64,000 bases of DNA from Microlunatus soli (GTDB lineage Bacteria > Actinomycetota > Actinomycetes > Propionibacteriales > Propionibacteriaceae): positions 4,960,001 through 5,024,000 of the forward strand of contig NZ_LT629772.1 of NCBI RefSeq assembly GCF_900105385.1, written 5' to 3'. Shown piece after piece: positions 25,714-34,168 of this stretch. Below the pieces are notes generated by a model. The model worked only from the letters and a program-made list of their open reading frames with translations. It did not search any database and was not told the origin of the DNA. The position numbers and the translations under genes are program-made. Position 1 is the stretch's first letter. Every line of letters begins with the position of its first letter.

Positions 25714-26747
25714 CCCAGAACCTTCCGCCCGCGGCGCAGCCGCTGCGGGTCGGCATGATCGGTGCCGGCGGCATCGCGCACGCGCACCTGCCGGCCTGGC
25801 TCGAGCACGGAGCGGAGGTGATCATCTACTCCCTCGAGGGCGCCTCGGAGATCGCCGCCGAGATCGGCGGCACACCGGTCGATTCGTTGGACGAGTTGCT
25901 CGGCCGGGTCGACATCGTCGACGTCTGCACCCCGACGCCGTTCCACCGCGAATACATCGAGGCGGCGGCCGCAGCCGGCAAACACGTCGTCAGCGAGAAG
26001 CCGCTGGGCCGTACCTCCGCCGATGCCCGGGCAGCCATCGACGCCTGTGCGGCAGCCGGTGTCCAGCTGTATCCCGGGCATGTGGTCCGGTTCTTCAGCG
26101 AGTACGAAACGATGCATCGCGAGGTCGCGGCCGGCACGGTGGGCACGATCGCGGTCCAGCGTTTCACCCGCACCGGCTCGCGGCCGGTGAAGGCGTGGTA
26201 CGCCGACGAGGAACAGTCCGGCGGCATCATCCTGGATCAGATGATCCATGATCTTGACTTCGCCCGCTGGAACGCCGGCGAGGTGCGGACCGCTTTCGCT
26301 CGGCAGACCGCGACCGGCGACGGTCTGGATGCGGTGATCAGCGCACAGGTCGTGCTGACCCACGTCGACGGTGCGATCTCCTACGTCGGCGGCACCTGGG
26401 CGCGTCAGGGCACCGCGTTCCGGACCACTTTCGAGGTCGCCGGTACCGGCGGCCTGCTGACCCACGACTCCACCCAGTACAAGCCGGTCGTCATCGACGG
26501 CGGGGCACGCAGTGAGGAAGGGACCGGACTGTTGCCCGCTGTGCACGGGGTCAGCCCGTTCAGCACCGAGATCGGTGAGTTCGCCCGGGCCTTCGCCGGC
26601 GGGCCGGCGCCCCGGGTGGCTGCCGAGGACGGCCTTGCCGCCATCCTGATCGCCGAGGCCGCGATCGACTCGCTGCGGACCGGGCAACCGGTCGCGGTCG
26701 GCGACCCCAACATCACAGGTGCCACCCGGACAGGAGTCTCCGCATGA
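25710..26747 (+). CDS. Gfo/Idh/MocA family oxidoreductase 1
   Basis: A 345-residue NAD(P)-dependent dehydrogenase. The Rossmann motif is VGMIGAGGIAHAHLP (residues 12-26), the catalytic-lysine motif SEKPLGR (residues 94-100) is intact, and a C-terminal beta-sheet domain supplies substrate residues, including GGIILDQMIHDLDFARW with the conserved Asp/His pair. The substrate is probably a sugar, sugar acid or inositol. GTG 25710 overlaps the ROK stop and the stop overlaps the next ATG, so all are translated as one coupled operon. Confidence 0.9.
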   Translation: MTQNLPPAAQPLRVGMIGAGGIAHAHLPAWLEHGAEVIIYSLEGASEIAAEIGGTPVDSLDELLGRVDIVDVCTPTPFHREYIEAAAAAGKHVVSEKPLGRTSADARAAIDACAAAGVQLYPGHVVRFFSEYETMHREVAAGTVGTIAVQRFTRTGSRPVKAWYADEEQSGGIILDQMIHDLDFARWNAGEVRTAFARQTATGDGLDAVISAQVVLTHVDGAISYVGGTWARQGTAFRTTFEVAGTGGLLTHDSTQYKPVVIDGGARSEEGTGLLPAVHGVSPFSTEIGEFARAFAGGPAPRVAAEDGLAAILIAEAAIDSLRTGQPVAVGDPNITGATRTGVSA

Positions 26748-27766
26748 CCACACCGCTGAAGATCGCCGTACTCTCCTTCGCGCATCTGCACGCGATGTCC
26801 TACCTGCAGGCGCTGTCGGCACGATCCGACATCGAGCTGGTGGCCACCGATCCCGATCATGCGACCCGGCCGGAGGGGGAGAGCGGCGGGCCGGAACTTG
26901 CCCAGCAGATGGGGGTCACCTACGTCGACGACTACGACGCGGTCTGGGACTGGGGTCCGGACGCGGTGATCATCTGCTCGGAGAACTCCCGGCACCGGCC
27001 GTTGGTCGAAGCGGCCGCGGCGCACGGCGCCCATGCGCTGTGTGAGAAGCCGCTGGCGACCTCGGTGGCCGATGCCGAGGCGATGGTCGCGGCCTGCGAA
27101 CGGGCCGGGGTCAACCTGATGATCGCGCACCCGGTGCGATTCTCCACTGCCTTCGCCGACCTGAAGGCCGCCTACGACGCCGGCGTGGTCGGAACGGTCA
27201 GATCCGTGCTCGGCACCAACAACGGCCAGCTGCCGATCGGGGTCCGGAAGTGGTTCGCCGACAAGGAGTTGGCCGGTGGCGGTTCGATCACCGACCACAC
27301 CGTGCACGTCGCCGACCTGCTGGACAGCCTGTTCGACGGCGAGGAGGTGGAGACCGTCTACGCCACCAGCAACAAGATCCTGCATGCCGACGAGGTCGAG
27401 GTGGAGACCAGCGGTCTGGTGTCCATCGGCTATCGCAATGGCGTGGTCGCCACCATCGACTGCAGCTGGTCCAAGCCGGACTCCTACCCGACCTGGGGCG
27501 GGCTGACCCTGCAGCTGATCGGCTCGGACGGGATCGCCGACATGGACGCGTTCAACGCTCGGGTCGGCGGTCAGTCGGAGAAGACCAGGAACGGCGTCTG
27601 GTTCCCGTACGGGGTCAGTGCCGACCAGGCGTTGATCAACGAATTCCTGGACTCGATCGCGGAGCAGCGGGCGCCGCATCCCGACGGCCGTTCCGGCCTG
27701 CGCACCGTACGGATCGTGCAGGCCGCCTACGAGTCGGTCCGGACCGGGAAGACCGTCAACCTCTGA
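26744..27766 (+). CDS. Gfo/Idh/MocA family oxidoreductase 2
   Basis: A 340-residue member. The N-terminal strand-loop is altered, KIAVLSFAHLHAMSYLQAL in place of a GxGxxG motif, a variant seen in some clades. The catalytic motif CEKPLAT is intact, followed by NLMIAHPVRF and the substrate-domain segment GGGSITDHTVHVADLL with the conserved D-x2-H. Probably NAD-dependent sugar or polyol oxidation or epimerisation together with its neighbours. ATG 26744 overlaps the previous stop. Confidence 0.88.
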   Translation: MTTPLKIAVLSFAHLHAMSYLQALSARSDIELVATDPDHATRPEGESGGPELAQQMGVTYVDDYDAVWDWGPDAVIICSENSRHRPLVEAAAAHGAHALCEKPLATSVADAEAMVAACERAGVNLMIAHPVRFSTAFADLKAAYDAGVVGTVRSVLGTNNGQLPIGVRKWFADKELAGGGSITDHTVHVADLLDSLFDGEEVETVYATSNKILHADEVEVETSGLVSIGYRNGVVATIDCSWSKPDSYPTWGGLTLQLIGSDGIADMDAFNARVGGQSEKTRNGVWFPYGVSADQALINEFLDSIAEQRAPHPDGRSGLRTVRIVQAAYESVRTGKTVNL

Positions 27767-27780
27767 TACCGGCAGCGATC

Positions 27781-27810
27781 CCGGCGGGTGGGACGGTACT
27801 TGCCCGCCGG
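27781..27810 (+). terminator. Hairpin between oxidoreductase genes 2 and 3
   Basis: CCGGCGGG (27781-27788) pairs with CCCGCCGG (27803-27810) across a 14-base loop, 15 bases after the second oxidoreductase stop. There is no T-run. It may attenuate transcription or stabilise the upstream mRNA. Confidence 0.4.
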
Positions 27811-27837
27811 GGTCGCGACCCTGAGAGGATGATCTCC

Positions 27838-29055
27838 ATGAAGATCGGTGTGATCGGTACAGGACAATTTGCTCGCAGCTTCATCTCGTTGTGGCAGCTG
27901 CATCCCGACGTCGAGGAGGTGTATGCCTGTGACGTCGTGCCGGAGAGGGCCAAGGAGCACGCGGAGAAGTACAACCTCGCCGGGACGTTCGACACCTTCG
28001 AGGACGCGCTGGAGTCCGACATCGACTCGGTCGCGATCCTGACCCAGCGGTGGACCCATGGTCCGTTGGTGTTGCAGGCGCTGGAGGCCGGCAAGAACGT
28101 GTACTCGGCCGTGCCGATGGCGATCAGCGCCGAGGAGATCGGCGCCATCGTGAAGAAGGTCGAGGAGACCGGCCTGATCTACATGATGGGCGAGACCAGC
28201 TACTACAACCCGGCCGTGGTCTGGGCCCGGGGCAAGATCGCCGAGGGCGAGCTCGGCCGGGTGTTCTACTCCGAGGGCGATTACGTCCACGACATGGACA
28301 ACGGGTTCTACGCCGCCTATCAGTACAGCGGCGGTGACGACTGGAAGAAGACCGCCAGCTACCCGCCGATGCTGTACCCGACCCACGCCGTCGGCGGCGT
28401 GCTCGGAGCGGTGCCGTCGTACGCGACCAGCGTCAGTTGCATCGGCATCAAGGACGACCGCGGCGACGGGGTGTTCGACAAGGACGTTTCCTTGTGGGGC
28501 AACGAATTCTCCAACATGACCGCACTGTTCGAGCTGGCTGACGGCGGCACCATGCGGACCAACGAGTTCCGCCGGGTCGGCTACTGGAACGGGCACGAGT
28601 CGCGGTTCCGGTTCTACGGGACCGAGGCCGTGATGGAGCAGTCCGGCCACGGAGCGACGTACAGCGTCAAGACCGAGGGTGAGAACTACGCCAAGGGCAA
28701 GACCCTCGACATCAGCGAGGAGTTCGTCACCCGCAGTAAGCAGCTTCCGGAGGGCTTCGGCGACGTCGACCCGGCGCTGATGCAGAGCTTCGCCTCCGGT
28801 AACGCGAGGGTGCAGGACCGCAGCCGGTTGCCGAAGGAGTTCGAGGGTGCACACAACGGGCACGAGGGATCGCACCACTTCCTGGCCGACGACTTCGCCC
28901 GTGCGGTGACCACCAAGACGCAGCCGCCGGTCAACGCCTGGAAGGCCGCTCGCTTCACCCTGCCGGGCGTCGCGGCGTACGAGTCGGCGCAACAGGGTGG
29001 CGCCCGGATCGCCGTCCCTGACTTCGGCGACGGGCCGGACAACCCGAACTGGTGA
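27838..29055 (+). CDS. Gfo/Idh/MocA family oxidoreductase 3, lacking the EKP motif
   Basis: A 405-residue, longer member with a clear Rossmann motif (KIGVIGTGQFARSFISLW). The segment where relatives have the catalytic EKP reads NVYSAVPMAISAEE, so the lysine is missing. YMMGETSYYNPAVVWAR and a large C-terminal domain (with TMRTNEFRRVGYWNGHESR) follow. It may use a different catalytic residue or bind rather than oxidise its ligand. ATG 27838 is chosen because GAGAGG lies nine bases upstream; in-frame ATG 27829 is less well placed. The gene follows a hairpin and could be partly independent of the operon. Confidence 0.85.
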   Translation: MKIGVIGTGQFARSFISLWQLHPDVEEVYACDVVPERAKEHAEKYNLAGTFDTFEDALESDIDSVAILTQRWTHGPLVLQALEAGKNVYSAVPMAISAEEIGAIVKKVEETGLIYMMGETSYYNPAVVWARGKIAEGELGRVFYSEGDYVHDMDNGFYAAYQYSGGDDWKKTASYPPMLYPTHAVGGVLGAVPSYATSVSCIGIKDDRGDGVFDKDVSLWGNEFSNMTALFELADGGTMRTNEFRRVGYWNGHESRFRFYGTEAVMEQSGHGATYSVKTEGENYAKGKTLDISEEFVTRSKQLPEGFGDVDPALMQSFASGNARVQDRSRLPKEFEGAHNGHEGSHHFLADDFARAVTTKTQPPVNAWKAARFTLPGVAAYESAQQGGARIAVPDFGDGPDNPNW

Positions 29056-29121
29056 TCTCGAGCCGGCCGCGGTCTGCTTTGCCGAGCGCAGACAGACCCG
29101 GCCGGCCGTTATCGTGTCCGG

Positions 29122-29604
29122 GTGATCAACATCGCCCGGTTTCTTCCGCTGATCACCGTCGTGGCGTGGCTGATCACCCTGGCGCTGCCCGTCCTGGACA
29201 GCGGCAACGGCCACGGGCCGAGGATCGTGGTCACCAGCCTCGGTGGTGATCCGTTCGACCTGGCTGGGATCGAACTGCCGTTCGTGCTCGCCTGGATCGG
29301 CATCCTTGGCTGCGCGGTGACGGTGTGGCTGCTGCGCTCGCTCACCTGGTGGTCGGTTGTGGCGGTGCTCGTCACCATCGCGCTGGTGGCACTCGGGGCC
29401 CAGCTGATCACCGATCCGCCGACCCTGATCTGGGGCGGAGTCGACGATCAGGGCCGCCCGACCGGGGGCATGGAACGTGGTGAGCCGGTGGCCGGCGCGC
29501 TCGTCTGGCTGCTGGGTATTGCGGCGCTCGCGACCGCAGCCGTCTGCGGATTCCTCGGCAGCCGCCGCGTCCGGCGCGTTCAGCGGCTGTCGAATGCCGG
29601 GTAG
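29122..29604 (+). CDS. Small integral membrane protein of unknown function
   Basis: A 160-residue protein with four hydrophobic segments (FLPLITVVAWLITLALPVL, LPFVLAWIGILGCAVTVWLL, WWSVVAVLVTIALVALGAQL, GALVWLLGIAALATAAVCGF) and a basic C-terminal tail. No family is recognised. GTG 29122 is used as start. The 3' end overlaps the convergent phosphotransferase gene by 25 bases. Confidence 0.7.
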   Translation: MINIARFLPLITVVAWLITLALPVLDSGNGHGPRIVVTSLGGDPFDLAGIELPFVLAWIGILGCAVTVWLLRSLTWWSVVAVLVTIALVALGAQLITDPPTLIWGGVDDQGRPTGGMERGEPVAGALVWLLGIAALATAAVCGFLGSRRVRRVQRLSNAG

Positions 29605-30740
29605 AGCGGCGCCGGGGGATCGGTCGCATCCGGCCAACGTCGGACCATCGCCGCGGCCAGTCGAGTCAGCCACTCGGTCAGCTCCGGCAGCGTACGGGAT
29701 CGCTCGGCCAGCCGGGCGAAGGTCGCGACCTGTTGGACGACCTGACCACGTCGGCGCCAACTCTCCAGCGGCTGCTGACCGGACGCCGCGATCAGCCGGA
29801 GCCTGCGGACCCGCCCGATCAGGGTGATCGCCGCGCCGTCGGTGAGCATGCCGGTGTCGTCGGCCAGCATCCGGTCCGTGCCGGCAGCCGCCAAGGTCCG
29901 GCGATAGCTGTCCTCGACCTCGTCGACCAGTGGTCCGGGCAGCAGACCCCACGGGTGACTGTGATGGGGGAACGGGTAGATCAGGAACGCAGCGTCGATC
30001 CCCGGATGGCCGAATCGGCAGCCCTCGAAGTCGACCAGCCGGGCGCCGTCGGCGGTGATCAGGACGTTGGTCGGATTGGGATCGACATGGATCAGAGTGC
30101 CGGGCTGCGGATCCGCGGCGCGGGCGAACAGGGCGAGCGCTTCGGCACGCGCCGGCTCGGCGGCCGGCAGATCAAGATCACGACAGGCGGCTTCGAGCTG
30201 CTGCCAGTGCTCGCCGGTGTGCACGTAGCCGGCATCGGAATCGGTATCGGCGGCAAAGCCCTGCAGCGTCCGGCGGTGCTCGTCCTCCCGATCGATGGTC
30301 GTGGCGTGCAGCCGACCGAGAGCTTCGCCGGTCGCGATCATGCCCGCGGCGGCGGCGTCGGGATCGCTGCCCAGCAAGAGCTCCTGCAAGGTGGGCCAGG
30401 TCCCGACATCGGTCTGGATCGCCAGCCCGGCACGATCGTCGAAATGCAGCAGCCGCGGTGTGACGCCGCTGTCGGCCGCGGTCAGCAGCCCGGCAGCCTC
30501 GCGACGAAGGAACGGCGGACCGCCGTGCCCGGCACCGTCGGTGCGACGGGTCTTGATCATCACGCTGTCACCGACTCCGGCCAGGTCCTGGTCGAGACGG
30601 AGCCGCGTCACCGGCGCGTGATCGTGACCGACGTGCTGCTGGTCGATGACGGCGATCGGGCGGCCGGCGATTCGGGACAGGGCGGCAATGATCAGATCAC
30701 GACCGTCATCGGTGAGCGGGTGAACGGGCACCGTCGGCAC
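29580..30740 (-). CDS. Phosphotransferase-family protein (APH-like)
   Basis: A 386-residue kinase-fold protein. The N-lobe has SVMIKTRRTD with the ATP-contacting Lys. The catalytic loop is TLIHVDPNPTNVLI (H-x-D-x4-N) and the metal-binding segment ARLVDFEGCRFG (DFE). These fit the APH/choline kinase superfamily, and length and motifs suggest activity. The substrate is unknown. It is divergent from the small gene at 30769, with only 28 bases between them. Confidence 0.83.
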   Translation of the reverse strand: MPTVPVHPLTDDGRDLIIAALSRIAGRPIAVIDQQHVGHDHAPVTRLRLDQDLAGVGDSVMIKTRRTDGAGHGGPPFLRREAAGLLTAADSGVTPRLLHFDDRAGLAIQTDVGTWPTLQELLLGSDPDAAAAGMIATGEALGRLHATTIDREDEHRRTLQGFAADTDSDAGYVHTGEHWQQLEAACRDLDLPAAEPARAEALALFARAADPQPGTLIHVDPNPTNVLITADGARLVDFEGCRFGHPGIDAAFLIYPFPHHSHPWGLLPGPLVDEVEDSYRRTLAAAGTDRMLADDTGMLTDGAAITLIGRVRRLRLIAASGQQPLESWRRRGQVVQQVATFARLAERSRTLPELTEWLTRLAAAMVRRWPDATDPPAPLYPAFDSR

Positions 30741-30768
30741 GTTACCGCCGATCGGGCATGATGCCCTG

Positions 30769-31194
30769 ATGAGTCGTGCTCCGTTCCCACTGCTCGATCA
30801 ACTGCCGGCGCAGCTGCATGGCATCATTCTCGATTTCCACTGGGACGCCGACCGGCTGCACGCGCTCGCGTTGCCGACCAGCGTCGTCCCGATCGCCGAT
30901 CTGGATTGGCACCTCGCCCTGCCGTTCTGGGCCGTGGACGGGGAGCCGTTCCGGGTCAGTCCGGCGGAGGTGGCCACCGACCCGGTGACTCATCGGCAGC
31001 AGTGGGAACGGACCCAGGCTGCCGATCTCGGGTTTGCGCTGGACGGCTATCGGCGCTCCGACGGTCGGTTGGTGATCTTGGACGGCATCCACCGACTGCT
31101 GAAGGCGAGCGTCACCGGTCGATCGTCGATCTCCGTCCGGGTGCTGCCGGACCATCTCTTCGACGCGATCGCCGTCACCGACGGGCTCGGCTGA
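30769..31194 (+). CDS. Small protein with a ParB/Srx-like segment
   Basis: A 141-residue protein of unknown function. The C-terminal half contains RRSDGRLVILDGIHRLLKAS, matching the DG-x-HR box of the ParB N-terminal/sulfiredoxin fold that binds nucleotides. The N-terminal half has Trp/His-rich segments (LDWHLALPFWAVDGEP). It may be a stand-alone nucleotide-binding or nuclease-like protein. It overlaps the convergent P-loop gene by 20 bases. Confidence 0.6.
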   Translation: MSRAPFPLLDQLPAQLHGIILDFHWDADRLHALALPTSVVPIADLDWHLALPFWAVDGEPFRVSPAEVATDPVTHRQQWERTQAADLGFALDGYRRSDGRLVILDGIHRLLKASVTGRSSISVRVLPDHLFDAIAVTDGLG

Positions 31195-31735
31195 CCAATC
31201 CGACGATCGCCCCGAGGTTGTCCTCGACCGTGGCCGCGGCGTCCAACCTCAGGTCCGGCTCGCGGGGCAGTTCGCGGCAGCCCTGGGAGAACGTCGCAGC
31301 GAGATGAGCGCGGCGGTCGGCGACGGCGGTGCCCCAACGGCGGTCACGAGCGGTCAACCGCTCGGTCTGGGTCACGCTGTCGAGCTCGAGCATGATCAAC
31401 AGATCGCAGCGCGGATGCGGCCGCATCCCGTCCAGCACCAGCACGGGTGCCTCGGCCACCGGGAGACCCCCGTACGGAGCTCGCCACCGGAAGCTCTCGA
31501 AATCGCAGTCCGGTGTGCTGCGTTCCTCGCCGGAACAGGTCAGGACCCGATCGACGGCATCCCAGTCGTAGCCGAAAGCTGCGGACAGATACTCCGCGAC
31601 CGATACCTCGTCGCCGCGCGGCACGAAGAAGAAGTCCACCGGCACCCGGGCGAACAGGTCGGGCCGGGACTCTTCCAGCCGTTTGGCCAACGTCGACTTG
31701 CCGGCGCCCGACGGGCCCATCACGCAGACGATCAT
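31175..31735 (-). CDS. P-loop nucleotide kinase-like protein
   Basis: A 186-residue protein starting MIVCVMGPSGAGKSTLAKRL, a Walker A motif at residues 7-14, followed by FFFVPRGDEVSVAEY and a Walker B-like VLVLDGM. An Arg-rich lid region (TERLTARDRRWG) suggests a small-molecule or nucleoside kinase resembling uridine kinase/AAA_33. ATG 31735 overlaps the stop of the VOC gene by four bases, which supports this start over the in-frame 31762. The substrate is unknown. Confidence 0.78.
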   Translation of the reverse strand: MIVCVMGPSGAGKSTLAKRLEESRPDLFARVPVDFFFVPRGDEVSVAEYLSAAFGYDWDAVDRVLTCSGEERSTPDCDFESFRWRAPYGGLPVAEAPVLVLDGMRPHPRCDLLIMLELDSVTQTERLTARDRRWGTAVADRRAHLAATFSQGCRELPREPDLRLDAAATVEDNLGAIVGLVSRARR

Positions 31736-32118
31736 CCCAGCAGGTCCCACAGATTGCCCCACGGATCACCGAAGACCGCGACTCGTCCGTAGGACTCCGA
31801 TCGCGGTGGGCGGACGATCTCGCAGCCCGCTGAGCTTATCCGCGCCAACGACGCGTCGAAATCCGAGACCCGCAGGAACAGACCGACGCGACCGGCGAAC
31901 TGTCGGCCCATCGCCGCGCTCTGACTGTTGCCGTCGGCGCGAGCCAACACCAGCCCGGTGCCACCGTCGGCAGGTCGGACCACCACCCAGCGTTTGCTGC
32001 GCCCGTCGGTCGTCAGCGCCGGCTCATCGGCGACGACCTCGAAGTCGAGGACCTCGGTGCAGAATTCGATGGCGCGGTCGTAGTCGTCGACGATCAGGCT
32101 GACCAGTTCGAGGGGCAC
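31732..32118 (-). CDS. VOC family (glyoxalase/dioxygenase-like) protein
   Basis: A 128-residue vicinal-oxygen-chelate protein. It shows two beta-alpha-beta3 modules: LVSLIVDDYDRAIEFCTEVLDF at the start, and FLRVSDFDASLARISSAGCEI followed by FGDPWGNLWDLL at the end, including the final metal-ligand-like D-P-x-G-N box. Likely roles are glyoxalase-like, bleomycin-binding or extradiol reactions; the ligand is unknown. It heads a two-gene minus-strand operon with the P-loop kinase and is divergent from the fluoride riboswitch. Confidence 0.85.
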   Translation of the reverse strand: MPLELVSLIVDDYDRAIEFCTEVLDFEVVADEPALTTDGRSKRWVVVRPADGGTGLVLARADGNSQSAAMGRQFAGRVGLFLRVSDFDASLARISSAGCEIVRPPRSESYGRVAVFGDPWGNLWDLLG

Positions 32119-32158
32119 GGCAGCAGTGTAGAAGCCGGGCCTCGGCGATACCTACCGC

Positions 32159-32237
32159 TATGATGTGCGTCGGTGATGGACCCCGCCGGGGCCGCGACGG
32201 ACGGCCCGAACCGCAATGTCGCTGATGGCTCCTGACC
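32159..32237 (+). promoter_or_regulatory. Fluoride (crcB-motif) riboswitch with -10 element
   Basis: TATGAT at 32159-32164 fits a -10 element. The RNA from about 32170 contains the crcB-motif landmarks: GGTGATGG at 32172-32179, a C/G-rich stem, CGAACCGCAATGTC, then CTGATGGCTCCTGAC at 32222-32236. Fluoride riboswitches end in exactly such a CTGATGGCTCCT segment. The two fluoride-channel genes follow at 32302, so fluoride should induce them. A GCTGCC...GGCAG hairpin near 32250-32270 may be part of the expression platform. Confidence 0.88.
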
Positions 32238-32301
32238 GGATACCTGTTGGACGCTGCCGCGCGGACGGCAGTGGTCGGCTGCGCCGTCAGAGGAGTTGAT
32301 C

Positions 32302-32736
32302 ATGGAATCCCGCACCATCCCACCGCATCTGCGCCCGAGCTATCTGGTGATCGTCGGAGCCGGCGGAGCATTCGGAGCTGCTGCCCGGTACGTCATCACC
32401 GAGTCGGCCGCACCGGTGCTGTCTGCGCCGTCGGCGACCTTCCTCATCAATCTGGGCGGTGCATTGTTGCTCGGTGTGCTGTTGGAGGCGTGGGCCTGCC
32501 GTGGTCCGGATGTCGGCCCGCGGCGGATGCTGCGGTTGTTGCTGGGCACCGGCGTGCTCGGCGGGTTCACCACCTACAGCACCCTCGCCCTCGACGCTGC
32601 TGCCTTTCTTCGTGCGGGACAGCCACTGCTCATGATCGGCTATGCGCTGGGTAGCGTGCTGCTCGGCGTGGTCGCCGCTGCTGTCGGCATCGTGATCGCG
32701 GGCCGGTTGCACCGCCGGACAGGCCGGCGCCCATGA
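32302..32736 (+). CDS. crcB: Fluoride channel subunit CrcB (Fluc), first copy
   Basis: A 144-residue four-helix Fluc protein. Signature parts are GAGGAFGAAARYVITE, FLINLGGALLLGVLLE with the pore Asn, and LLGTGVLGGFTTYSTLALDA with the GGxTTxS pore motif. Two CrcB subunits assemble antiparallel into a fluoride-exporting channel. ATG 32302 has AGGAG six bases upstream; TTG 32296 is a less likely start. It is controlled by the fluoride riboswitch upstream, and the stop overlaps the second crcB gene. Confidence 0.95.
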   Translation: MESRTIPPHLRPSYLVIVGAGGAFGAAARYVITESAAPVLSAPSATFLINLGGALLLGVLLEAWACRGPDVGPRRMLRLLLGTGVLGGFTTYSTLALDAAAFLRAGQPLLMIGYALGSVLLGVVAAAVGIVIAGRLHRRTGRRP

Positions 32737-33107
32737 TCATCAGCACGCTGCTGGTAGCTCTCGCCGGCGGCTTCGGCGCGATCACCCGATTCGTGCTGGA
32801 CGGGCTGATCCGGCACCGGACGACGGGTGCTTTCCCGGCCGGGACCATGATCATCAATCTGAGTGGATCGCTGCTGCTCGGACTTCTCGCGGGTCTCGTC
32901 GGCAGCGGACTGTCGCCGCACCTGCAGACGGTGTTGGGGAGCGGTTTCCTCGGTGGCTACACGACCTTCAGCTCGGCGTCGGTGGAGACCGTACGGTTAC
33001 TCCAGGAGCGGCGCTTCCGGTCCGCGGTCGGGTACGGTCTCGGAACGGTCGTGCTGGCGACAATCCTTGCCCTGGTGGGATTCCTGCTCGGTGGTGTGCT
33101 CGGCTGA
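32733..33107 (+). CDS. crcB: Fluoride channel subunit CrcB (Fluc), second copy
   Basis: A 124-residue Fluc subunit with ALAGGFGAITRFVLDG, MIINLSGSLLLGLLAG and GSGFLGGYTTFSSASVET carrying the pore motif. The ATGA overlap with the first copy implies coupled expression. Paired crcB genes in actinobacteria are thought to form a heterodimer. The stop codon lies within a short hairpin shared with the convergent epimerase gene. Confidence 0.95.
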   Translation: MIISTLLVALAGGFGAITRFVLDGLIRHRTTGAFPAGTMIINLSGSLLLGLLAGLVGSGLSPHLQTVLGSGFLGGYTTFSSASVETVRLLQERRFRSAVGYGLGTVVLATILALVGFLLGGVLG

Positions 33108-33123
33108 ACCGGCGGATCAGCCG
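33101..33123. terminator. Short bidirectional hairpin between crcB2 and the epimerase-like gene
   Basis: CGGCTGA (33101-33107) pairs with TCAGCCG (33117-33123). Both arms contain a stop codon, one for each convergent gene. The stem is short (7 bp), so efficiency is uncertain. Confidence 0.45.
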
Positions 33124-34100
33124 GGGCGGCCGACCCGCAGCGTGACCGCGGCTGTGCGTTCCTCGTCGGTGTCCAAGGTCACCGTGCTGGAGGAGATCCG
33201 GCGGGCGTCGTGCAGACCGTGGGCGGGCCAACTGCTGCTCGGAGTCAGCGTCAGGAAGTAGCCGCGACCGAACCAGGGATGATCATCGGTCTCGCCGGCT
33301 TCCAGTTCGTACCAGCAGTGCGGCAACTGCTCGACGTCCCATTCCAGGGTGACCGCACACCGGGCCGTCGGGTTGCTGACGGTCGCCGTCCCCTCGGCCA
33401 GGTCGGTCAGGTAGGCGACCCGATTCTCCGAGCCCGGCTCCGGCAGGAATCGCAAGTTGATCATGGACGACGAGCCCGGGGTCCGTGGCCACGGGTTGAC
33501 GTCGTCGTAGTCGACGTCGTACAGGTGAGTGGCATCGGGATGGACCAGCCCGGCCGGTGCTTCCACCTCGGTGTCCGGACCGACCAACGGGGTGCCGAGC
33601 TGGATCCGGTTGCCCCACATCACCTCGCGTTCCCCGAGCCCGACATTGCGCACGGTCTCGGTGACCGTGACCGCCGGGCCGTCGACGGTGATGATCTTGG
33701 TGAGCTCGAACGGGCTGCGTCGAAGCCGAGTGCGTAGTCGTAGCGTCCCGGCGGGGGAGTCCGGGGTCTGCTCGATGTCGAAATGGGCGATCCGGGCCTC
33801 ACCGTCGAATCCCTGCTCGGCGCCGTTCACGGTCGCGGTATCACCACCGTTGGGGAACAGTGTCTGCCAGCCACCCGGATCGAGGTCGTGGCGCAGCACC
33901 TCCGCCGTCCCACCCAGCGTGATCGACCCGTGCGGAGGCAGTCCCCACGGGCTCTGGTGCAGCAGCTCCAGGTCGTCCTCGAGTCGCCGGATCGAGCAGA
34001 TCGTCCCGCCGAAACCGGGCACCACCTCGACCGCGAGGCTGTCCGAGGTCAGCCTGACCGCCTGCCATCCACGGCGGGACACCAACTGCTGCTCCGTCAT
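33117..34100 (-). CDS. Aldose 1-epimerase-like protein
   Basis: A 327-residue galactose-mutarotase-fold protein. EVVPGFGGTICSIRRLEDD at the N-terminus, WQTLFPNGGD with the substrate-binding NGG, ITVDGPAVTVTETVRNVG, and LPHCWYELEAGE with a candidate acid/base Glu all fit the superfamily of beta-supersandwich carbohydrate mutarotases. It probably interconverts anomers of a sugar or sugar acid in the cytoplasm. Nearby on the same strand is an MFS transporter that may import the substrate (68 bases upstream), but this is not a tight operon. Confidence 0.82.
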   Translation of the reverse strand: MTEQQLVSRRGWQAVRLTSDSLAVEVVPGFGGTICSIRRLEDDLELLHQSPWGLPPHGSITLGGTAEVLRHDLDPGGWQTLFPNGGDTATVNGAEQGFDGEARIAHFDIEQTPDSPAGTLRLRTRLRRSPFELTKIITVDGPAVTVTETVRNVGLGEREVMWGNRIQLGTPLVGPDTEVEAPAGLVHPDATHLYDVDYDDVNPWPRTPGSSSMINLRFLPEPGSENRVAYLTDLAEGTATVSNPTARCAVTLEWDVEQLPHCWYELEAGETDDHPWFGRGYFLTLTPSSSWPAHGLHDARRISSSTVTLDTDEERTAAVTLRVGRPG

Positions 34101-34168
34101 CGATCGTCCTCCACTTCGTGCGCCCTCACCGGGGCGTGGCCCGTGCAGAGCCTACGCAATCGGCCGCG

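Noticed and set aside
27727-29952. Long minus-strand open frame opposite the third oxidoreductase
   Set aside because: Runs across several genes and intergenic sequence; the plus-strand protein is clearly real.
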